Below the pieces are notes generated by a model, which saw only the letters and a list, made by a program, of their open reading frames with translations, was not told where the DNA came from and searched no databases. This document shows positions 1 to 6,210 of a DNA stretch of 13,604 nucleotides, piece by piece. The position numbers and the translations under genes were made by a program. The stretch's first letter is position 1. Each line of letters starts with the position of its first letter. The stretch spans positions 1 through 13,604 of the forward strand of contig JBOGEB010000115.1 of assembly GCA_050743125.1 (NCBI GenBank), given 5' to 3'. Source of the DNA: JBOGEB01 sp050743125 (GTDB lineage: Bacteria; Actinomycetota; Nitriliruptoria; Euzebyales; Egibacteraceae).

Positions 1-199
1 CGCTGCACGGGTCCGACGGCTGCGGCCCGAGCCCCCTGTTCGCGGTCGGTGATCTGGTAACGGTCGCGCGGTAGCAGGCGACCTGCTCGGCCGCGTGACA
101 CCATGCGCGCCGGCCACGGGCCGACTCGGGCATGGGCCGAGCAAGCCCGGGCAGCTAGTCGGTCGAGCGGCTTGGTGCGAGCGGGCACGGGTGCTGCTG
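1..199 (-). other. Coding-like minus-strand stretch, displaced frame (partial)
   Basis: Read on the minus strand, this stretch has one open frame running off the window edge. Its natural-looking composition includes the segments PARTKPLDRLAARACSAHARV and, near the edge, DRYQITDREQGARAAA. It is in a different frame from the whiB-like remnant just upstream (higher coordinates). The switch falls around a CAG/GCA triplet repeat at about 191-205, which suggests a frameshift joining the two parts. No domain is recognised. It may be the degraded C-terminal part of the upstream reading frame or the start of a separate gene. Confidence is low because only composition and openness of frame support it. 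Confidence 0.3.
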
Positions 200-501
200 C
201 TCGCCTGGTGCAGCCTCCGCTCGTGAGCGGCCAGCTCGTCCCCGCGTTCCCGCAGATGCTGTCCGAGCTGGTCGAGCTCGGACCGCTCAGCGCGGGTGAT
301 CTTGACGGTGGCCAGCGCGCGCGCCTCATCCGGCCAGACGCGTGGCAGAGCACACCCCGGCCACCAGACCCGGGCGATCTGGTCCAACGCCTTCCCGGTC
401 GACCCCGCCGGGAAGAAATCGTCAGTCGGCAACTCGGCGCAGGCCGCCTTGGCATGTCAGACAGGCCGGCCGTCCTCGGCGAAGAAGAACTCGGCGGTCA
501 C
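200..501 (-). pseudogene. whiB-like (Wbl) regulator remnant with premature TGA
   Basis: Wbl proteins are small actinobacterial transcription factors that bind a [4Fe-4S] cluster through four cysteines. The frame starts at GTG 501, overlapping the previous stop as GTGA. It encodes VTAEFFFAEDGRPV, meets TGA at 459-457, then continues HAKAACAELPTDDFFPAGST and GKALDQIA. This matches the Wbl amino-terminal pattern W-x(3)-A-x-C ... FFP-x-G-x-TG-x-AL-x-QI, with TGA exactly where the conserved tryptophan (TGG) should be. The central CxxC and fourth cysteine are not visible; only one further Cys follows (WWPGCALPRV). A PDEARAL segment then resembles the post-cluster SEDERRAL region, and a charged helix follows (ERSELDQLGQHLRERGDEL). 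The gene looks inactivated by at least a nonsense change and loss of cluster ligands. A diverged non-Wbl protein is the alternative. Confidence 0.55.
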
Positions 502-635
502 CGCCCACCTCCGGCTGCCAGCGAACGCCATACCCAGTGATCAATGACGAGGCGGAGCAGGTCGCCGGGGGGGCTGTGGTGGCTGACCTGCGGCGTCCAC
601 CCGCACCGCACCATCGGTTGGTTACGGGCCGTCAC
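498..635 (-). CDS. Small protein, operon gene 5 (module B', paralogue of gene 2)
   Basis: This is a 45-residue protein starting at GTG 635, whose GTG overlaps the TGA of the preceding gene (GTGA); its own TGA overlaps the GTG of the whiB-like gene. The sequence runs VTARNQPMVRCGWTPQVSHH, then a PPGD segment and LVIDHWVWRSLA. No known domain is recognised. It aligns by eye with gene 2 (restored frame) over CGWTP ... GD/GDS ... L-x(2)-VIDH-x-W, and both begin VTA, so the two are probably products of a duplication. Third codon positions are strongly G/C, which supports real coding. Function unknown; the tight coupling implies co-translation with its neighbours. The very short length limits confidence. 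Confidence 0.5.
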   Translation of the reverse strand: MTARNQPMVRCGWTPQVSHHSPPGDLLRLVIDHWVWRSLAAGGGR

Positions 636-880
636 CACCGTGGCCACCGCCAACGTCGCTGTCCGGGCGGGGCCGACCACGCCGCCCGTACCCCCACCCG
701 GGGAGCTCGCACGAGGTCGACCTGCCGGGACCGCGTGCAGCCCAGACACATCAGCCGATGCCCGAGCGCCAGGTCCACCCGTTCCCGGGGCGGGGCCATG
801 CGCGTCTCGCAGCAGTCCGTCGTGACGAGGATCGTGGCGACGCCCAGCGTCACCTCGGCGGGATCCCGGACGCCGCTCAC
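632..880 (-). CDS. Small Cys-containing protein, operon gene 4 (module A', paralogue of gene 1)
   Basis: This 82-residue protein starts at GTG 880 (GTGA overlap with the gene 3 stop) and ends at a TGA that overlaps the gene 5 start. Visible features are a CC pair (residues 23-24, TDCCETRMAPP) and a CLGC motif (45-48), possibly metal-binding. The segment CETR-x(2)-PP-x-E-x-V ... C-x(9)-V-D-L-V lines up by eye with CHGAR-x(2)-C-PP-x-E-x-V ... C-x(9)-L-E-L-V of gene 1, with one-residue gaps, so the two are likely paralogues. The carboxyl end (QRRWRWPRW) is basic and aromatic. No family is recognised. Use of an internal start is possible, but the four-base overlap favours this one. Confidence 0.5.
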   Translation of the reverse strand: MSGVRDPAEVTLGVATILVTTDCCETRMAPPRERVDLALGHRLMCLGCTRSRQVDLVRAPRVGVRAAWSAPPGQRRWRWPRW

Positions 881-1086
881 GACGCGGTCTCCTCGTCGAG
901 CCCGGCCCGGTCCCAGCGCTCGACGAGCCAGTGCTCGACCACCTTCCAGAACAGCAGCTCGACGGGCTCGTACGTCCACAGCTGGGTCACACCGCCGCAC
1001 GCCGCGCACGAGACCACCAGCGGATCGTCCCGCTCCACTCGAATCCGGGACACCGAAGGCTTCCGGCCCTCCGGTTGGCCGCTCAT
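877..1086 (-). CDS. Small protein with CxxC motif, operon gene 3 (module C)
   Basis: This 69-residue protein begins at ATG 1086, which overlaps the gene 2 stop as ATGA, and ends at a TGA overlapping the GTG of gene 4. A CAAC motif (residues 27-30, VVSCAACGGV) is followed by a Trp-rich amphipathic stretch (LWTYEPVELLFWKVVEHWLV) and an acidic tail. Codon use is clearly actinobacterial. No domain is recognised; the CxxC could bind metal or be redox-active, but only one pair is present. It is the only member of the operon without an obvious paralogue. Longer upstream starts in this frame are rejected because they run through gene 2 in another frame. Confidence 0.6.
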   Translation of the reverse strand: MSGQPEGRKPSVSRIRVERDDPLVVSCAACGGVTQLWTYEPVELLFWKVVEHWLVERWDRAGLDEETAS

Positions 1087-1263
1087 GCGTCTGCCTGTCG
1101 GCGGTGCGCGTCCCACCGGTGATCGATGACGGCCCACCCCAGCTTCGACGGGGAATCGCCAGGCCAACAGCCCGCCGGTGTCCAGCCACACGCCGTCCAG
1201 GCGTGGACCAGGGGGTCCGCACCGGACCACCGCCATCCCGGAATTCGTCCGCGGCGCCGTCAC
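1083..1263 (-). pseudogene. Small protein, operon gene 2 (module B), 1-base frameshift
   Basis: GTG 1263 overlaps the gene 1 stop (GTGA), and the reading frame that reaches the ATGA overlap with gene 3 is shifted by one base relative to that start. The interval is 181 bases, one more than a multiple of three. Removing one C from the C5 run (plus-strand G5 at 1211-1215) gives a 59-residue protein. It starts VTAPRTNSGMAVVRCGP, continues LVHAWTACGWTPAGCWPG, and ends LGWAVIDHRWDAHRRQADA. The restored product resembles gene 5 (CGWTP...VIDH-x-W), which argues that the restored frame is the ancestral one. A sequencing error in the homopolymer would give the same picture, as would programmed slippage. 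No known domain. Confidence 0.5.
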
Positions 1264-1505
1264 CGCCCCGGCTCCGGGTCTGTCCAGACAGCGCGCAGCC
1301 CGCTCTCGACGTGGTCGTCGGCGACCAGCTCGAGGTGCCACTCGATGCCGTCACGTGGGCAGACCACGTAAAGCGCCTTCCCCGGGACCGCCTCGTCTGG
1401 TGGGCACAGCACCCGCGCCCCATGGCACGGCGTGAGCACGACCACCGCCCCTTCGACACGCTCGACCCGCGCTGCGTCCGGTCGGTTTCCACGCTGCTCG
1501 CTCAC
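1260..1505 (-). CDS. Small Cys-containing protein, operon gene 1 (module A)
   Basis: This 81-residue protein opens the minus-strand operon. GTG 1505 was chosen because the sequence becomes natural there (VSEQRGNRPDAARVERVEGA) and codons before it look non-coding; the upstream ribosome-binding site is weak. Cysteines lie at residues 27, 34 and 49 (TPCHGARVLCPP, YVVCPRDG), and the end is acidic (ELVADDHVESG). No database family is recognised. It aligns by eye with gene 4 over about 40 residues. Its TGA overlaps the start of gene 2. Its promoter should lie in the 187-base gap shared with the divergent regulator. Confidence 0.6.
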   Translation of the reverse strand: MSEQRGNRPDAARVERVEGAVVVLTPCHGARVLCPPDEAVPGKALYVVCPRDGIEWHLELVADDHVESGLRAVWTDPEPGR

Positions 1506-1692
1506 AGGGTCGATGTTGAGGCACGTGTCCTCGGCGGAGGATCCACGCTTCGTGCTGATCGCGGGATTTGTCCTTGCCAACGGGGTCGGACAAGTGCTCG
1601 AACTACCTATTTCGGGCATTACCTCCGGGTGTACACTCGAATTTCTTCGCGAAGAGAAGACCTAAGTAGGGCATAAATAAGGGGTAAGGGAA
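1506..1692. promoter_or_regulatory. Divergent intergenic control region with two palindromes
   Basis: This gap separates the minus-strand small-protein operon from the plus-strand HTH/TPR regulator, so it should hold both promoters. Two perfect palindromes lie near the regulator end: GTGTACAC at 1629-1636 and TCTTCGCGAAGA at 1644-1655. Downstream is an A/T-rich patch (ATAAATAA, 1673-1680) that could supply a -10 element for the regulator, although no convincing -35/-10 pair stands out. The palindromes are candidate operators for the adjacent regulator or for another dimeric repressor. Confidence 0.45.
1644..1655. promoter_or_regulatory. 12-bp perfect palindrome, candidate operator
   Basis: TCTTCGCGAAGA is its own reverse complement. 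It sits about 40 bases upstream of the regulator's start codon and 140 bases from the divergent operon. A second palindrome, GTGTACAC, ends eight bases earlier. The placement suits autoregulation by a dimeric DNA-binding protein. This is an inference from symmetry and position only. Confidence 0.4.
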
Positions 1693-2994
1693 TTGGACGA
1701 GTGTGTGCGGAAGGTCACGGAGCTGGAGATCCGCCGGCTGGCTCTGGGGCTGGACCGGCCGGAGATGGCCGTCCAGCTCGAGCTGTGCTGCGAGGAAGGC
1801 GGGGGCATCAACGCGCGTACCCTGCGCCGCTGGGAAGCCCGCACGAACAAGCCGTTCCGCTTGTTCCGAAAAGCGTTGTGCAAATACTTCAATGTCGGCT
1901 CGGTCGCCCAGCTCGGGCTGGGGACCACTTTCGAGGCCGCCCGGTGGCGGACATGGATGACCCCAGACGAATGGACAGCCGAAGTGGACCGCAGACAGAT
2001 GCTCGGCCTCGCGGCCAGTGGGACGGTCGTGCTCCTGCTGCCCGTCCCTGAGCTCGTAGCCGCCGCGCAGTTCCTGGAGGGTCGCCGCCGCATCGGCGCG
2101 GGCGATTTGGCCACCGCGACGCGGGTCGCGACCGACATCGCCGTCGCCTACGCGGACACGCCGGACGCCGACGTCGTCCGCGCGGCCAAGACGCAGGTCT
2201 ACACGCTGCTCGATCTGCTCGACCGCGCAACGATGAGCTCAGGTACCAATACCCAACTGCGTGCGGTGGCCTCGGACGCGGCGTCGCTGGCCGGCTACGC
2301 CGACCTCCAAGGCGGCCGGCTCGACAAGGCGGAACGCTGGTTCGCCAAGGCGCTCGAGCTGGCCCGGCAGGCCGGTGACCGGCGACTGGAGGCGCTGGCG
2401 CTCGCGTCCAGCGCATGTATACCGTTGGCTGCCCCTCAACCTGACCGGACTTTGGTCCTCGAGGCGTTCGAGGCCGCCGCCGCGTTCCAGCGGTTCCTCC
2501 CTCCTGCGGAGCGGGCATGGCTGTTCTCCTACCTCGGCCGTGAGCGCGCCGCCGTAGGAGACGCCCTCAGCTCCGGACGGTTTCTCGAGCAAGCACGCAC
2601 CGCCGCAGCTCGCATCCAAGGTGATGACCCCGGGTGGGGCTTGTGGTCCACTCATGGGACACTCCCCATGCGTCCAGAGCTGTGCCTGGCGACGCGATCG
2701 TTGTTGCTCAACCGCCCAACCGAGGCGATCGAGATCTTCGACGCTGAGCTTGATGGCACAACCGCGCCCATTGGTCGCGCCAACCTTCACAGGAGAGTGA
2801 TGCAGGCGTGCGTCGCGCTGGGGGATCCCGACCGGGCGTGTGCGTCCGCCCACACCACCCTCGACGAGGCCAAGAAGTACGGGCTCGGGCTTTGGCCCAA
2901 GGAGATCCGCAAGGTGCGCATGACCTTCCGGAAACAGTGGAGCACGTTGAGGCCGGTGATCGAGCTGGACGAGCGGCTCGCACTCGCCGGCTAG
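1693..2994 (+). CDS. HTH transcriptional regulator with TPR-like C-terminal domain
   Basis: This 433-residue protein has the layout of large actinobacterial XRE-type regulators. The amino-terminal region (about 5-75) is helix-turn-helix-like (residues 42-49, RTLRRWEA, then FRLFRKALCKYFNVGS). A linker carries the typical DRRQMLGLAASG segment (99-110). A long alpha-helical tetratricopeptide-like domain (about 135-430) follows, with repeat-like pieces such as AGYADLQGGRLDKAERWFAK (199-218) and RPTEAIEIFDAEL (341-353). Such TPR domains often sense peptides or protein partners; no ligand can be assigned here. The start is TTG 1693, just after GGGGTAAGGG and preceded by an in-frame TAA at 1678; GTG 1705 is an alternative. 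The frame is intact, and it is transcribed away from the small-protein operon, which it may control. Confidence 0.82.
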   Translation: MDECVRKVTELEIRRLALGLDRPEMAVQLELCCEEGGGINARTLRRWEARTNKPFRLFRKALCKYFNVGSVAQLGLGTTFEAARWRTWMTPDEWTAEVDRRQMLGLAASGTVVLLLPVPELVAAAQFLEGRRRIGAGDLATATRVATDIAVAYADTPDADVVRAAKTQVYTLLDLLDRATMSSGTNTQLRAVASDAASLAGYADLQGGRLDKAERWFAKALELARQAGDRRLEALALASSACIPLAAPQPDRTLVLEAFEAAAAFQRFLPPAERAWLFSYLGRERAAVGDALSSGRFLEQARTAAARIQGDDPGWGLWSTHGTLPMRPELCLATRSLLLNRPTEAIEIFDAELDGTTAPIGRANLHRRVMQACVALGDPDRACASAHTTLDEAKKYGLGLWPKEIRKVRMTFRKQWSTLRPVIELDERLALAG

Positions 2995-3770
2995 ACGAAA
3001 CCAGCACCCGCTGGACCTCCCATAAGGCCCGGACACTCGCCCGGGACCTTGCGCTGATGGCGGTCGCATAACGTCCAGCCCGCGAGTACCTCCTCGGCCT
3101 CGGCCGTGATGTACCGCGACTATGGTCGGGATTATCGTGACCAGTCGCTATCCCAAAAGAGACGGAACCAAGTGATCACGCTGCGTTCAGTCGCCACATC
3201 CTCGGCGTATAATCGGACATCGCTTGAAGCGACGGACGGACCGATGCTGCGACATAGCCTGCAGGAGTTGGAAGGGATTCGGGTGCACGTGCGGCGTAGC
3301 CGTTTCCTCCAGCCAAACCGGCGACTTCATGGCCGAACGGTTCGGGTTATTCTGCCGAGCCGGCTGAGGGACGGACAGATTTGTGGCCTGCTCTCAGCCC
3401 GCTGCGTCTGTTTCAAGCCCGGCTTGGCAGGTTCGGATCTGTACGCCTAACCTTCGCGAAGCGGGTAGCAGCCTCGTCGCCGTGCCAGGGCTCCTCGGTT
3501 GCTGAGTTCTTTACAGTTGTGACAAGTTTCTTGACGGGCGGTGGCGGTGCGCAAGGCTGCGGGTGAGCCTGTGTTCCGCTCCACCCTTGTGGCTCCTTGT
3601 AAGCCAGCACTTCACAGCCAGGCTGTGACCGAGTCGACCCGGCGTTGTCGACATCTTTAAGCGCAGCGGGGACAGGTTGAGGTCGGCGTAGCCGGCCGGC
3701 AAGGTTCGTGGGAGCAGGCCCTCATGCCCTGAAGACCGCTTCAGCGTCCCTACGTCGGGCTCGGGGGTCC
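2995..3770. other. Gene-poor intergenic stretch (about 780 bases)
   Basis: No gene is supported here. A 114-codon plus-strand frame at 3106-3450 has mixed third-position bases, no ribosome-binding site and no recognisable motif, so it is not called. Two features stand out. One is a 15-base inverted repeat at 3613-3627 (CACAGCC-A-GGCTGTG). The other is a short hairpin at 3729-3744 (CTGAAG-ACCG-CTTCAG). GC content is lower than in the flanking genes, for example the T-rich patch near 3508-3535, which suits a remnant of inserted DNA. No tRNA, transposase or integrase signature was seen. Confidence 0.5.
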
Positions 3771-3785
3771 GAGGGCGAAGCCCTC
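3771..3785 (-). terminator. Hairpin downstream of the PIN-toxin gene
   Basis: GAGGGC-GAA-GCCCTC forms a perfect six-pair stem with a three-base loop, ending six bases beyond the stop codon of the minus-strand PIN gene. There is no U-run after it on the minus strand, so it would be a weak or non-canonical terminator. A second hairpin (3729-3744) follows in the same direction. Confidence 0.4.
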
Positions 3786-3790
3786 ACTGG

Positions 3791-4216
3791 CTAGTCAGTC
3801 GTTGCTTCCAGTTCATCGAGAAACTCGCGCGGGGTTACGACTCGAACATCGTCGGCGCGTTTCAGGTCAGTGAGGTGATGATCACCAGATACGAGCGCGT
3901 CGGATTGCGCGGCGGCGGCGAGGGCCACGAGATAGTCGTCATCGGGATCCTGAGTCACCTTCGGGCGTGCTATTGGATCCTCGACAAGGACCGCCACGGT
4001 GATCAGCTGTGCGATGAACTCATACACCTGGGTGGCGTCGAAGTAGCGGTGGAACCGTTCGCGCAGCAGCACGTCGGTGAGCTCCTCGAGCAGCAGGGGA
4101 GAGGCCACCAGCTACCACTGGCCGCGAAGGAGCGCGTCAACGAGCTTGCCTGCGGTCCCATGCGGGGTCAGCAAGGCGGAGACGAAGACGCCAGGATCAA
4201 CGACTGCGCGGGGCAC
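3791..4216 (-). pseudogene. PIN-domain toxin (VapC-like), interrupted by in-frame TAG
   Basis: PIN-domain toxins are Mg-dependent ribonucleases held inactive by their antitoxin. The frame starts at GTG 4216, immediately after the antitoxin's stop, and begins VPRAVVDPGVFVSALLTPHG. This is the usual PIN start except that the common D-x-N motif reads D-P-G. After RGQW, codon 35 is TAG (4114-4112); the same frame then continues LVASPLLLEELTDVLL ... DPDDDYLVALAAAA ... ALVSGDHHLTDLK to the stop at 3791. In this family the position usually reads W/F-E-L-V-x-SP, so TAG probably arose from GAG by one substitution. Total length (141 codons) is normal. The second part could start again at GTG 4108 but would lack the first catalytic Asp. 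The toxin is therefore probably dead unless the stop is suppressed. Confidence 0.78.
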
Positions 4217-4471
4217 CTACCGCCGCTCGGACCGCATCGCGTGCAGCTCGTCGTACGCCAACGCGAGACCTTCCGCTTCGGCAAGGTGACCGCTGCCCTG
4301 CATCCTGCGGACGACGCGCTCCAACCCCGAAAGACTGTCGAGGTAGCGGCGTACCGCGTCTTGAACGACGGCGGCTTCCGGGCGACCTGACCGGACGGCG
4401 TGGGCCCGCAGCTCCCTCAGCAGTTCCTCGTCGAATTCCACCGTTGTCTGCGTTGTCGCCATTGACGCCAT
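4217..4471 (-). CDS. Ribbon-helix-helix antitoxin of PIN toxin
   Basis: This 84-residue protein (starting MASMATTQTTVEFDEELL; the second Met at 4462 is an equally good start) has the ribbon-helix-helix layout. A beta strand (TTVEFDEEL) is followed by two helices (RELRAHAVRSGRPEAAVVQD and AVRRYLDSL). A carboxyl-terminal segment rich in Glu and Arg would wrap the toxin. Such proteins bind as dimers to their own promoter and neutralise the partner ribonuclease. The stop (TAG 4219-4217) directly abuts the toxin GTG, the usual arrangement for a translationally coupled toxin-antitoxin pair. The frame is intact although the toxin is interrupted. Longer upstream starts were rejected because they read through low-quality Arg/Cys/Pro-rich sequence. 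Confidence 0.78.
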   Translation of the reverse strand: MASMATTQTTVEFDEELLRELRAHAVRSGRPEAAVVQDAVRRYLDSLSGLERVVRRMQGSGHLAEAEGLALAYDELHAMRSERR

Positions 4472-4957
4472 GCTACGCGGTGCCGGCGCTCCGCAAGCCG
4501 ATCGCACGCAAGGTGGATTCCCCGCCTGGCGGGCTGCAGACCATCGAAGCCTGCAGGCGCAAGGATCTGGCCGGCCGGCGAGAACGCCCTGAGCGCCGTC
4601 CTGAAGTCTTGGGTGAGCCGGTGAAGGCAATGGCCTGGCATCGGAGGGCGCGTCAGCGGCGGAAGGGTCCCGCTGCTGGGGATACCTTACTGAACGACTC
4701 CCGTTGGCCCGAGATCTGCGGATTCGCTGGTGAGCACAGCGTTGGGGAGTGTTGTGCTTTCAATACGGCATCGCGGGCGATCGAGGCCTCGGATATCGGC
4801 TAACACCCGAATGCCTCCGCGGGCGCTGCTACTCGTGGCCACCCGTCCACCGTCAGCACAGCTTTGTACTGCTTGTCAGCTCTCGTAGGTATTGCCGTTC
4901 CGTGTAACACAGTGCGTCAACGGGTTGTGAAGACCGACTCGCAAGGGAAAACCGCAG
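4472..4957. other. Intergenic stretch between antitoxin and DUF6788-like gene
   Basis: About 490 bases with no supported gene. A plus-strand open frame across 4444-4803 overlaps the antitoxin start, lacks a ribosome-binding site and shows no motif. The region should contain the divergent promoters of the antitoxin (minus) and the DUF6788-like gene (plus). No clear -35/-10 pair, inverted terminal repeat or target-site duplication was found by eye. Confidence 0.4.
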
Positions 4958-5319
4958 ATGGCCAGAGCAACCACCACCACCGACCAGCTCGCCGGCTACG
5001 AGCGCCGCTCCCACGACCTCGCCGCCCAACTCGCCGACGTCGGCCTCATCGCCGCAGGCGCATCACCCGCCGCTGCACCCGCTGCGGCAGCCCAGGCTGC
5101 CGCTGCCACGCCGACCCCCCGCAGCCGCACGGCCCGTATGACCAGTGGACCGCCAAGGTCAACGGCAAAACCGTCACCCGCCGACTGACCGAGCGTCAGG
5201 CCAGCCTGGACAAGGAGTGGATCGGCAACGACCGGCAGCTCCGCGCCCTCATCGCCCAGATGCGCCAAGCCGCAGCCAAAGCCACCGAACTGCTCCTGCA
5301 AAAAGCCGCCAACGCCTAG
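4958..5319 (+). pseudogene. DUF6788-type protein, frameshifted
   Basis: The start ATG 4958 follows AAGGG ten bases upstream. The first frame reads MARATTTTDQLAGYERRSHD and LAAQLADVGLIAAG. The matching continuation lies in another frame: ITRRCTRCGSPGCRCHADPP, then QPHGPYDQWTAKVNGKTVTR, then RLTERQASLDKEWIGNDRQL, to the stop at 5319. Together they match a small family (DUF6788) with a CGxxxCxCHxDPPxxHGPYxxWT core, commonly encoded next to transposases. The switch lies at about 5057-5062, where one base is missing; restoring it gives 120 residues. The cysteines suggest metal binding; function is unknown. It could be a remnant of a transposable element, although no transposase remains nearby. Programmed frameshifting or a sequencing error are alternatives. 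Confidence 0.68.
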
Positions 5320-5422
5320 CCAAGGTTTAAACGCAAGCTAAGGATGAAGCGGATGATGTCGCTGCGCAGAGAACGTCAGGTCGTCAAGCTGGACTGTGCC
5401 CTCGCGGTCAGTCGTGCTCGGG

Positions 5423-5701
5423 TCAGGGAGACGGCGGCGGCGGGGTCTCCGACGGCGGCGGCGGCGGGGTCTCCGACGGACTCGGGCCCGGGCCCGGCGG
5501 CGGGGTGGGGCTGGGCTGGACGCATGGCCCTAATGTGTCGCCGTGGTCGAGGTGCCCCTGAAGCGCCTGAGGTGGAACTTGCAGCGTTTTCTTGTTCGGC
5601 GTATCGGGTTTATGACAGATGGTTGTTTTTTCTACCGAACTGCTTGTCCAAGCCGCCGTGATTGGCACAATCACCCATACAGCGGCTGCCATGAGGGCCA
5701 A
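5423..5701 (-). CDS. Small exported protein with CHK...HLxHGD motif and Pro-rich tail
   Basis: This is a 92-residue frame counted from TTG 5701 (ATG 5692 is also in frame). A hydrophobic segment (LLLALMAAAVWVIVPITAAW, partly upstream of the TTG) looks like a signal peptide or anchor. It is followed by TTICHKPDTPNKKTLQVP and ALQGHLDHGDTLGPC (residues 45-59 in part; Cys 29 and Cys 60). This CHK ... HLxHGDxxGxC pattern recurs in secreted bacterial proteins of unknown function; His and Cys residues may bind metal. The tail repeats SETPPPPP/SETPPPPSP and probably spans or contacts the cell wall. The in-frame code RTKTRLLSVA upstream of the TTG would complete a classic signal peptide, but the well-placed GGGAG-ATCAGC-ATG (5742) is out of frame with it, so a start-proximal frameshift is suspected. 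Confidence 0.65.
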   Translation of the reverse strand: MALMAAAVWVIVPITAAWTSSSVEKTTICHKPDTPNKKTLQVPPQALQGHLDHGDTLGPCVQPSPTPPPGPGPSPSETPPPPPSETPPPPSP

Positions 5702-5742
5702 CAGAAGAGCTACGCTTAGAAGCCGCGTCTTTGTTCGAACAT

Positions 5743-6210
5743 GCTGATCTCCCGCAAATCGTGGCCGCTAATGGCCTTATCAGCTAACCGGCAGGCCGGC
5801 TTTCAGCTCTTCTACGTCGTTGCTTCCGAGCCGCATGGCCAAAATCGGTGCAACCGGCGGGGGGCCGTGGAACACCGTTTGTTGCCCTATCGCGGCAAAG
5901 CAATTGCTCATCCCGCCTCGCCCCAGAGTCCGCTTGGGGAACCCGACTGTGGAAATGATAGGGCGGGATGATGTGATACGCAAGGTCGCAAGAATTTGTG
6001 GGTGGACAAAATCCGCGTGGCCGGGATGAACAAAGGCCCCGCTCCCGGGTGGTGAGGTGATTTTGTCGTACGGCGCGTCGGCACCGCAGGTGCGTTCCCG
6101 TCGGCGACGAAGACGGCGATGTTGACGAACGCCACGCTCAGCGGGAAGTCACTCCGAAGTCCGCGCGTGGCTCGCTCAGGTACCGATGTGACGCCTCGTC
6201 GCCGTGTGCG
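5743..6210. other. Intergenic stretch, no supported gene
   Basis: About 470 bases holding the promoter side of the CHK-motif gene and the decayed upstream side of the GNAT pseudogene. A minus-strand segment around 6080-6150 reads PLSVAFVNIAVFVADGNAP and looks mildly coding-like, but it has no start, no motif and no frame continuity. GC is patchier than in the right half of the window, consistent with degraded insert DNA. Confidence 0.4.

Noticed and set aside
632..1492. 286-codon minus-strand frame as one long protein
   Set aside because: Only its final 82 codons (gene 4) look real; the upstream part runs out of frame through genes 1-3.
342..1676. 444-codon plus-strand open frame
   Set aside because: Arg/Pro/Ser-rich shadow of the minus-strand operon. 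The opposite strand shows overlapping starts and stops and conserved-looking motifs.
3106..3450. 114-codon plus-strand frame
   Set aside because: No ribosome-binding site, no motif, and codon positions without the G/C bias of neighbouring genes.
3381..3460. tRNA-like GGTTCGGATC sequence
   Set aside because: A T-arm-like string only; no matching acceptor, D-arm or anticodon stem could be paired around it.
5423..5530. GGCGG-rich plus-strand repeats as an origin or regulatory repeat
   Set aside because: They encode the SETPPPPP proline-rich tail on the minus strand, which explains them.
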